A stretch of DNA of 7,162 nucleotides. Source: Alphaproteobacteria bacterium (lineage in GTDB: Bacteria; Pseudomonadota; Alphaproteobacteria; UBA2136; UBA6156). The notes under the pieces are model-generated. The model saw nothing but the letters and a program-made list of their open reading frames with translations. It was not told the origin of the DNA and did not search any database. The first letter of the stretch is position 1, and every line of letters starts with the position of its first letter. The stretch covers positions 1-7,162 of the forward strand of contig JAIXZU010000117.1 in assembly GCA_027489415.1 (NCBI GenBank). Direction: 5' to 3'. Shown piece after piece: positions 1 to 3,904 of this stretch. The translations under genes and the position numbers were made by a program.

Positions 1-170
1 CCTTCTCGCCCTGCCAAGGTGTAGCCCAGTGTGGACTTACCCGCGCCGTTGGGGCCCATGATGGCGTGAACCTGACCGGCGGGAATGCTGAGATTCAGCC
101 CGTGGAGAATGCTTTTGCCCGCTTCTTCAACGGTGGCGTGGAGGTTGGTGATGCTGAGTAGGTTGGACAT
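1..170 (-). CDS. sufC: SufC, Fe-S cluster assembly ATPase (partial, N-terminus only)
   Basis: SufC is the ABC-type ATPase of the SufBCD scaffold; ATP binding and hydrolysis drive the conformational change that lets SufB-SufD build Fe-S clusters in the cytosol. The window holds the first 56 codons, starting at the ATG at 170 (MSNLLSITNLHATVEEAG...); the rest lies beyond the left edge. The Walker A motif GPNGAGKST is complete at residues 39-47, with the catalytic Lys at 45, and the preceding LNLSIPAGQVHAIMGPNG stretch is typical of SufC. The Walker B, signature and H-loop regions are outside the window. GGAG lies about 9 bases before the start. The gene follows sufB on the same strand after a 266-base gap, which is wide for suf genes, and no convincing promoter was found in that gap, so transcription from the sufB promoter is the simplest reading. 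The sufB neighbour makes SufC far more likely than another ABC ATPase. Confidence 0.93.
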   Translation of the reverse strand, partial: MSNLLSITNLHATVEEAGKSILHGLNLSIPAGQVHAIMGPNGAGKSTLGYTLAGRE

Positions 171-232
171 TGTTTGAGGCTCCGGCTTGTAAATTTAGTT
201 CGTGTGGCTTATTTGAAATTTATTAGAAGGAC

Positions 233-238
233 AGGAGG
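233..238 (+). promoter_or_regulatory. Shine-Dalgarno sequence of the antisense small gene
   Basis: A full AGGAGG lies five bases before the GTG at 244. It is the main reason for choosing this rare start codon and for reading the short frame as a gene. The same bases on the minus strand have no evident role. Confidence 0.6.
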
Positions 239-243
239 GTGGA

Positions 244-393
244 GTGTCCGAAGATACCGTTTCTAAGCCAAGTAAACGTGTCTCTGTCTGGTTTGGGCAG
301 GAAATTGAGGAGGACTTCTGGGCTAAAGTGGAGCCACAGAGGAAAGAGTCTCCGAAAGAACCAGCTAAGGTTTTGTCGTTCCCTAAGAAATAA
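244..393 (+). CDS. Small charged protein of 49 residues, unknown function, antisense within the suf operon
   Basis: I do not recognise this protein. The frame starts at GTG 244, five bases after a perfect AGGAGG, and ends at TAA 391, eight bases before a UUCG-loop hairpin with a T run. It begins MSEDTVSKPSKRVSVWFGQE, continues through an acidic patch with two Trp residues (W17, W26), and ends in a Lys/Pro/Glu-rich tail finishing FPKK. It has no signal peptide or membrane helix and is rich in Lys, Glu, Ser and Val, so a small soluble cytosolic protein is expected. It sits between sufB and sufC but on the opposite strand, so its transcript would be antisense to the sufB-sufC linker. No strong promoter is evident; TTGTAA-N17-TATTTG at 187-215 is weak. 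A competing minus-strand frame (195-437) overlaps it but has a less protein-like composition. The gene call rests on start signal, terminator and composition, not homology. Confidence 0.55.
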   Translation: MSEDTVSKPSKRVSVWFGQEIEEDFWAKVEPQRKESPKEPAKVLSFPKK

Positions 394-400
394 AGTTTGA

Positions 401-424
401 GGCTCTCGTTCGCGAGGGCCTTTT
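401..424 (+). terminator. Intrinsic terminator of the small antisense gene
   Basis: An eight-pair stem, GGCTCTCG with CGAGGGCC (one G-T pair), closes on a TTCG loop and is followed by TTTT at 421-424. It starts eight bases after the stop at 391-393. On the minus strand the same hairpin is followed only by TCAAACTTTATTT, a poor tail, so it should act mainly on plus-strand transcripts and let sufB-sufC readthrough continue. Confidence 0.6.
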
Positions 425-436
425 GCATGTGTGCCA

Positions 437-1915
437 TTAGCCGACGCTTCCTTCGAGGCTGATGCCGAGGAGTTTCTGGGCTTCCACGGCAAATTCCATG
501 GGGAGTTGCTGGAGGACTTCCTTGGCGAAGCCGTTGACGATCATCGAGACGGCGTCTTGCTCCGAGAGGCCGCGCTGGGCGCAGTAGAAGAGTTGGTCGT
601 CCGAGATTTTGGAGGTGGTGGCCTCGTGCTCCACGGTGGACGTGGCGTTTTTGACCTCGATGTAGGGGATGGTGTGGGCGCCGCACTGGTCCCCGATCAG
701 GAGGCTGTCGCACTGGGTGAAGTTACGGCTGCCGGAGGCTTTGGGACCGATATTCACAAGTCCGCGGTAGGTGTTGTCGCCCCTGTCAGCTGAAATCCCC
801 TTGGCGATGATGACGCTGCGGGTGTTTTTGCCGATATGGAACATTTTGGTGCCGGTGTCGGCCTGTTGCTTCATGCGTGTCAGGGCGACGGAGTAGAATT
901 CCCCGACCGAGTTATCGCCTTCGAGGATGCAGCTGGGGTATTTCCAGGTGATGGAGGAGCCGGTTTCGACCTGCGTCCAGCTGATTTTGCTGCGGGCGCC
1001 ACGGCAGGCGCCGCGTTTGGTAACGAAATTGTAGATGCCGCCTTTGCCGTTCGCGTCCCCCGGGTACCAGTTCTGGACGGTGGAGTATTTGATTTCGGCG
1101 TCTTCCATGGCGATGAGTTCCACCACCGCGGCGTGGAGCTGGTTTTCATCCCGCTGCGGGGCGGTGCAGCCTTCCAGGTAGCTGACGTAGGAACCTTTGT
1201 CGGCGATAATCAGGGTGCGTTCGAACTGGCCGGTGTTGCGCTCGTTGATGCGGAAATAGGTGGAGAGCTCCATGGGGCAGTGGACGCCCGGGGGGACATA
1301 GACAAAGGAACCGTCCGTAAACACGGCGGAATTGAGGGCGGCGAAGTAGTTGTCTCCCATGGGAATGACGCTGCCGAGGTACTTCTGGACCAGTTCCGGG
1401 TGGGTTTTCACCGCTTCCGAGATGGGGCAGAAGATGACGCCAGCTTTCGAGAGTTCTTCGCGGAAGGTGGTGGCGACGGAGACGCTATCGAAGACAGCGT
1501 CCACAGCAATCGGTTTGCTACCCTCCGGACGCTGGACGCCGGCGAGGATTTCCTGCTCTCCGAGCGGGATACCGAGTTTGTCGTAGGTTTTACGGATTTC
1601 GGGGTCGATGTCGTCCAGTGATTTCGGGCCGTCCGCCATAGATTTGGGGGCGGAGTAGTAGCTGATGGACTGGTAGTCGATGGGTTCGATGGCGAGTTTC
1701 TGCCAGCTCGGTTCAGTCATGGTGCTCCAGCGGGTGAGGGCTTTGAGGCGCCATTCGAGGAGCCAAGCCGGTTCGGCTTTTTTGGCGGAGATGAAGCGGA
1801 CAGTGTCCTCGGTGAGGCCTGCGGGGGCGGTGTCGGATTCCACGTCCGTAGTGAAGCCGTAGCGATAGGTAGAGCCGAGCTCTTCGAGGGTTTGCAGGGT
1901 GGCTTGTTCGACCAT
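437..1915 (-). CDS. sufB: SufB, Fe-S cluster assembly scaffold subunit
   Basis: SufB accepts persulfide sulfur from the SufS/SufE system and assembles the nascent Fe-S cluster with SufC and SufD in the cytosol. The protein is 492 residues, the usual length. The N-terminal region carries ...AEPAWLLEWRLKALTRW (about residues 47-63), a conserved SufB segment. The beta-helix core includes DGSFVYVPPGVHCPMELSTY (201-220) and EGCTAPQRDENQLHAAVVEL (248-267). NFTQCDSLLIG carries Cys402 and TSTVEHEATTSKI carries Glu431, matching the E. coli catalytic Cys405 and Glu434. The ATG at 1915 was chosen because MVEQATLQTLEELG is where family similarity starts. The frame stays open upstream to 2227, but that extension crosses the promoter and the divergent HIT gene. 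The ribosome site is weak (GGAA). sufC follows downstream. Confidence 0.96.
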   Translation of the reverse strand: MVEQATLQTLEELGSTYRYGFTTDVESDTAPAGLTEDTVRFISAKKAEPAWLLEWRLKALTRWSTMTEPSWQKLAIEPIDYQSISYYSAPKSMADGPKSLDDIDPEIRKTYDKLGIPLGEQEILAGVQRPEGSKPIAVDAVFDSVSVATTFREELSKAGVIFCPISEAVKTHPELVQKYLGSVIPMGDNYFAALNSAVFTDGSFVYVPPGVHCPMELSTYFRINERNTGQFERTLIIADKGSYVSYLEGCTAPQRDENQLHAAVVELIAMEDAEIKYSTVQNWYPGDANGKGGIYNFVTKRGACRGARSKISWTQVETGSSITWKYPSCILEGDNSVGEFYSVALTRMKQQADTGTKMFHIGKNTRSVIIAKGISADRGDNTYRGLVNIGPKASGSRNFTQCDSLLIGDQCGAHTIPYIEVKNATSTVEHEATTSKISDDQLFYCAQRGLSEQDAVSMIVNGFAKEVLQQLPMEFAVEAQKLLGISLEGSVG

Positions 1916-1948
1916 GGGTTTCCGTATTTCCGCGTTTTTATAGAGTTG

Positions 1949-1982
1949 CCGGCGTTTGGCTTGGCTGCGCCGGTTAATAACC
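1949..1982 (-). promoter_or_regulatory. Inverted repeats in the suf leader, possible operator or leader hairpin
   Basis: Two adjoining symmetric elements lie just inside the predicted suf transcript. One is the perfect repeat GGTTA-A-TAACC at 1972-1982, placed roughly 8-18 bases after the predicted start of transcription. The other is a six-pair stem, CCGGCG (1949-1954) with CGCCGG (1968-1973), around a 13-base loop. The position suits a repressor site or a leader hairpin. It matches no iron or Fe-S regulator consensus that I can recall (IscR, RirA, SufR), so the regulatory reading is inference. Confidence 0.3.
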
Positions 1983-1996
1983 AACTGATGGGGTAG

Positions 1997-2025
1997 GTTA
2001 TAGGCTGGATTTTTGGCGGTGGCAA
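1997..2025 (-). promoter_or_regulatory. Sigma-70-type promoter of the suf operon
   Basis: TTGCCA (-35, 2020-2025) and TATAAC (-10, 1997-2002) are separated by exactly 17 bases. The extended -10, CCTATAAC, fits the alphaproteobacterial GCTANAWC pattern in all but its first base. Transcription would begin near 1990, giving a leader of about 75 bases before sufB. It lies in the 187-base gap between the divergent sufB and HIT genes. Confidence 0.65.
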
Positions 2026-2102
2026 GCAGATTGGCGCCTTGGCGATGGCATAGAACGGGAATCCCACGTATGGTGGCGAACATCAAGGAAAGAGATTGAT
2101 TC

Positions 2103-2525
2103 ATGTTTACCTTACACCCCCAATTAATGGCTGATACGGCTGTTGTTGGTGACTTGCCTGTGTGCCGCGTATTGCTGAATAAGCAGTTTTCCCAGTTTCC
2201 GTGGATTATTCTGGTACCACGGCGCACGGGGTGCCGTGATTTAACTGATTTGCCCGAGATGGATTACCTGCCGGTAATGGAGGAGGTGAAAGCTGTGGAA
2301 TTAGCCCTGAAAGACTTAACTGGAGCCGATAAGATGAATATGGGCGCGATTGGGAATATGGTGCCGCAGTTGCATATTCATGTAATTGCGAGGTTTAAGG
2401 ACGACGCTGTGTGGCCTAAGCCGGTGTGGGGCAATGCAGCGGCACAGCCCTATGATGATGAAGCCCTTGAGAAAATGGCGGTAACGTTGAGGGAAGTGCT
2501 TGACGTGATGGAAGTGAGTGAGTAA
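2103..2525 (+). CDS. HIT-family nucleotide hydrolase (diadenosine tetraphosphate hydrolase-like)
   Basis: HIT proteins use a histidine triad to hydrolyse or transfer nucleotides from substrates such as dinucleoside polyphosphates and nucleoside phosphoramidates. This protein is 140 residues, normal for a single-domain member. The signature is PQLHIHVIARFKDDAVWPKP at about residues 88-107, with His91 and His93 and Gln89 where classical members have the first His. That Gln, with the following W104 and PVWG (107-110), marks a proteobacterial HIT subgroup rather than a broken enzyme. WIILVPRR (34-41) and NMGAIGNMVPQ (79-89) are further conserved family segments. A purine-rich AAGGAAAGAG lies 8-17 bases before the ATG. 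The gene diverges from sufB; rplY follows 93 bases later on the same strand. No clear promoter was found. The substrate cannot be read from sequence. Confidence 0.92.
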   Translation: MFTLHPQLMADTAVVGDLPVCRVLLNKQFSQFPWIILVPRRTGCRDLTDLPEMDYLPVMEEVKAVELALKDLTGADKMNMGAIGNMVPQLHIHVIARFKDDAVWPKPVWGNAAAQPYDDEALEKMAVTLREVLDVMEVSE

Positions 2526-2573
2526 AGGGAAAGCAGCCTATAAGGTGTTCGGGCAACGGGTGTTAGCGCATTG

Positions 2574-2598
2574 GGCGTTATCGGCCGGAATGAACGCC
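2574..2598 (+). promoter_or_regulatory. Small hairpin upstream of rplY
   Basis: GGCGTT (2574-2579) can pair with AACGCC (2593-2598), with CGGCCG in the loop, in the 93-base gap between the HIT gene and rplY. It is followed by ATTTATAAAGG, not a T run, so it is not a convincing terminator; the two genes may be co-transcribed. A -10-like TATAAG at 2539-2544 lacks a matching -35. A leader role for the hairpin is speculative. Confidence 0.22.
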
Positions 2599-2605
2599 AT
2601 TTATA

Positions 2606-2610
2606 AAGGA
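2606..2610 (+). promoter_or_regulatory. Shine-Dalgarno sequence deciding the rplY start
   Basis: AAGGA at 2606-2610 is eight bases from the ATG at 2619 but overlaps an in-frame ATG at 2610. Only the later start has workable spacing, so the protein is taken to begin MSAPHKH rather than MYAMSAPHKH. Confidence 0.7.
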
Positions 2611-2618
2611 TGTACGCT

Positions 2619-3314
2619 ATGAGCGCTCCCCACAAACACGCCGCCAAGAAGGTGGTTATCAATGCAGTTACCAAGACCGTGCACGGTAAGGGCGGTGCCC
2701 GCGAAATGCGCCGTAACGGTATGATTCCTGCTGTTATTTACAATTCTGGTAAGGACAGCCAGTCTATTGCCGTGAAGGCGACCGACCTTGCCGCAGCCCT
2801 GCGTGCCGGCCACTTCTTCACCCACAACCATGAGCTGAGCCTTGATGGTAAGACCGTTAAGGTTCTGGCCCGCGACATTCAGCGCAACGTGGTGACTGAT
2901 GTGCCGATGCACGTTGACTTCATCCCCTACAACCCGAAGAGCATTGTTCACGTGAACGTGTCCGTCCGTGTGGAAGGCGAAGAGCTGAGCCCGGGTATCA
3001 AGGTTGGTGGTGTACTGCAATTGGTTGAAGCCGAAATTGAAGTTATCTGCCGTGCGGACAGCATTCCTGAGGAAATTGTTGTTTCCGTTGCTGCGTTGGA
3101 CATTGGTGAGAGCGTTCACCTTTCCGACGTCAAGCTGCCTGAAGGTGTGAAGCCTGCTGTGACCGACCGCGACCTGACGATTGTCTCCGTGGTTTCCACC
3201 CGTACCAGCAACACCGCTGAAGACGAAGCTGCCGACGCTGCTGCTGCAACTGCTGCCGCTGAAGTGCCTGCGACTGCCCAGAAGGGTGACGACAAGGCTG
3301 AAGACAAGAAGTAG
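2619..3314 (+). CDS. rplY: 50S ribosomal protein bL25 (Ctc family, long form)
   Basis: bL25 binds 5S rRNA in the central protuberance of the large subunit. This is the long two-domain Ctc-type form, 231 residues. The N-terminal 5S-binding domain covers about residues 12-103 and shows GKGGAREMRRNGMIPAVIY (23-41), the conserved RRxGxxPaviY region, and ARDIQRNVVTDVPMHVDF (84-101). The C-terminal beta domain (about 104-195) includes VRVEGEELSPGIKVGG (117-131) and VHLSDVKLPEGV (166-177). The end (about 198-231) is a low-complexity Ala/Glu/Asp/Lys tail, common in this family and probably disordered. The start at 2619 rather than 2610 is fixed by the AAGGA spacing. A strong terminator follows 20 bases after the stop. 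The pth gene that often follows rplY is absent. Confidence 0.95.
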   Translation: MSAPHKHAAKKVVINAVTKTVHGKGGAREMRRNGMIPAVIYNSGKDSQSIAVKATDLAAALRAGHFFTHNHELSLDGKTVKVLARDIQRNVVTDVPMHVDFIPYNPKSIVHVNVSVRVEGEELSPGIKVGGVLQLVEAEIEVICRADSIPEEIVVSVAALDIGESVHLSDVKLPEGVKPAVTDRDLTIVSVVSTRTSNTAEDEAADAAAATAAAEVPATAQKGDDKAEDKK

Positions 3315-3334
3315 TCTTCCGACCTTAGGATTAA

Positions 3335-3360
3335 GGGGGCGCCTGCGGGCCCCCTTTTTT
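3335..3360 (+). terminator. Intrinsic terminator after rplY
   Basis: GGGGGC (3335-3340) pairs with GCCCCC (3349-3354) around an eight-base loop, followed by six T residues at 3355-3360. This is a textbook terminator, 20 bases after the rplY stop. The minus strand lacks a comparable T run. Confidence 0.9.
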
Positions 3361-3362
3361 AT

Positions 3363-3391
3363 TTGCCGCACTGCATGCCAAGCTGCATACT
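3363..3391 (+). promoter_or_regulatory. Candidate promoter of the small exported protein
   Basis: TTGCCG (3363-3368) and CATACT (3386-3391) are spaced 17 bases apart, directly after the rplY terminator and about 37 bases before the next start codon. The -10 matches TATAAT at four of six bases. The position between a terminator and a gene adds weight. Confidence 0.5.
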
Positions 3392-3427
3392 TGTGAGGTA
3401 AAGACCTGATCCTTTTCGGAGTGTGCC

Positions 3428-3670
3428 ATGCGCAGATTGCTGATTCTGATAGGTTTCAGTTGCGGGATGGCGTTGCCAGCCCTGGCTGAACAGTATGTTG
3501 AGACTTACCCTGCTGAACGTTTGCAGGCCACCCATATGGACGTGCCTGCGGTTATCCTCGGGCTTGCTGTCCGGAGTGTTCTGGCGGGTCTACCCTTACT
3601 TGTAGGACAGCCGCCGTTGCTTGATTTTTACCGGTTGCCCTTGCCAGCCGTGAGGCTACCTGAGAGTTAA
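3428..3670 (+). CDS. Small exported protein of 80 residues, unknown function
   Basis: I do not recognise this protein. It begins with a clear Sec signal peptide: MRR, a hydrophobic stretch LLILIGFSCGMALP, then ALA before EQ, predicting signal peptidase I cleavage after Ala20 and a mature part of 60 residues. Cys12 is not in a proper lipobox, so it is not called a lipoprotein. The mature part opens with a polar stretch (EQYVETYPAERLQATHMDVP), continues with a mostly hydrophobic segment broken by Arg49 (about 40-60), and ends with a Pro/Leu-rich tail (PPLLDFYRLPLPAVRLPES). It has no Cys in the mature part. GGAG lies six bases before the ATG, a candidate promoter precedes it, and a terminator begins six bases after the stop, so the unit looks complete and monocistronic. 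A periplasmic or membrane-associated location is inferred. The odd tail leaves open an old frameshift. Confidence 0.68.
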   Translation: MRRLLILIGFSCGMALPALAEQYVETYPAERLQATHMDVPAVILGLAVRSVLAGLPLLVGQPPLLDFYRLPLPAVRLPES

Positions 3671-3675
3671 CATTG

Positions 3676-3702
3676 AAAAGCCCGCCGTTTGGCGGGCTTT
3701 TT
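3676..3702. terminator. Bidirectional terminator shared by two convergent small genes
   Basis: GCCCGCC (3680-3686) pairs with GGCGGGC (3691-3697) around GTTT. AAAA precedes it and TTTTT follows it, so it works in both directions. It ends the exported-protein gene from the left (stop at 3668-3670) and the 24-residue membrane-protein frame from the right (stop at 3714-3716). Confidence 0.9.
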
Positions 3703-3713
3703 CATGGTTTTAC

Positions 3714-3788
3714 TTAGAAGATAAAGACATAGAGTAAAATGATGACGGTGATAGGCACGCCGGCGAGCCAGAGGATGAGACCTTTCAT
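3714..3788 (-). CDS. Single-helix membrane microprotein of 24 residues
   Basis: The minus-strand frame from the ATG at 3788 to TAA at 3714 encodes 24 residues that are almost all one hydrophobic helix: MKG, then LILWLAGVP, then ITVIILLYVFIF. One Lys near the start and none after suggests an N-in orientation in the inner membrane. I recall similar very short proteins with an LWLxGxP core in proteobacteria, but cannot confirm a family here. Support comes from the uninterrupted hydrophobic composition and from its placement: the stop is 12 bases from a bidirectional terminator and the gene fills a slot between that and the fusA terminator. Against it, there is no good Shine-Dalgarno sequence (CTCCTCCC precedes the ATG; AAGAAAG lies further up) and no clear promoter. 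Function unknown. Confidence 0.5.
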   Translation of the reverse strand: MKGLILWLAGVPITVIILLYVFIF

Positions 3789-3803
3789 GGGAGGAGCTTT
3801 CTT

Positions 3804-3823
3804 GGTTACGAGATGGTAACGAG
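3804..3823. repeat. Near-perfect 9-base repeat upstream of the microprotein
   Basis: GGTTACGAG (3804-3812) and GGTAACGAG (3815-3823) differ at one base and have an 11-base period, about one helical turn. They also contain an inverted pair, GTTAC and GTAAC, around GAGATG. It lies 16-35 bases before the microprotein start and could be a protein-binding site or leader structure, or chance. Confidence 0.25.
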
Positions 3824-3863
3824 GCGGTGGGGGAAAGGTTCAGTTGAGGTATGAGGATTATGG

Positions 3864-3889
3864 AAAAGGCCCCTTGCGGGGCCTTTTTT
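3864..3889. terminator. Intrinsic terminator after fusA
   Basis: GGCCCC (3868-3873) pairs with GGGGCC (3878-3883) around TTGC, with AAAA before and TTTTTT after, so it can act in both directions. It begins about 15 bases beyond the fusA stop (3905-3907) and closes that minus-strand transcript. Confidence 0.88.
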
Positions 3890-3904
3890 CAGCAGCGGCT
3901 GTAT

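Noticed and set aside
195..437. Minus-strand frame of 80 codons between sufB and sufC, whose ATG overlaps the sufB stop (TAATG) with a purine-rich AAGGAAG upstream
   Set aside because: The junction looks like translational coupling, but the protein is Ser/Thr/Pro-rich with scattered Cys and no domain-like pattern, and it overlaps the plus-strand frame at 244-393, which has better start, stop and terminator signals. It is the main alternative to that gene.
836..1621. Plus-strand open frame of 261 codons opposite sufB
   Set aside because: Low-complexity Gly/Val/Asp/Phe composition typical of an antisense frame; sufB on the other strand is unambiguous.
1916..2227. N-terminal extension of SufB by up to 104 codons
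   Set aside because: SufB similarity starts at the ATG at 1915, the resulting length is normal, and the extension would overlap both the suf promoter and the start of the divergent HIT gene.
2601..3371. Minus-strand open frame of 256 codons opposite rplY
   Set aside because: It mirrors the rplY codon pattern, runs through the rplY terminator and has no recognisable motif.
3428..3463. Lipoprotein reading of the exported protein through Cys12
   Set aside because: The residues before Cys12 (GFS) do not fit a lipobox and the hydrophobic stretch continues beyond it; ALA before EQ at 18-20 is a better signal peptidase I site.
3740..3820. Short plus-strand frame opposite the 24-residue membrane protein
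   Set aside because: About 26 codons starting near ATGATGACG, with no ribosome site and no hydrophobic or other ordered pattern; it also has no terminator at its end.
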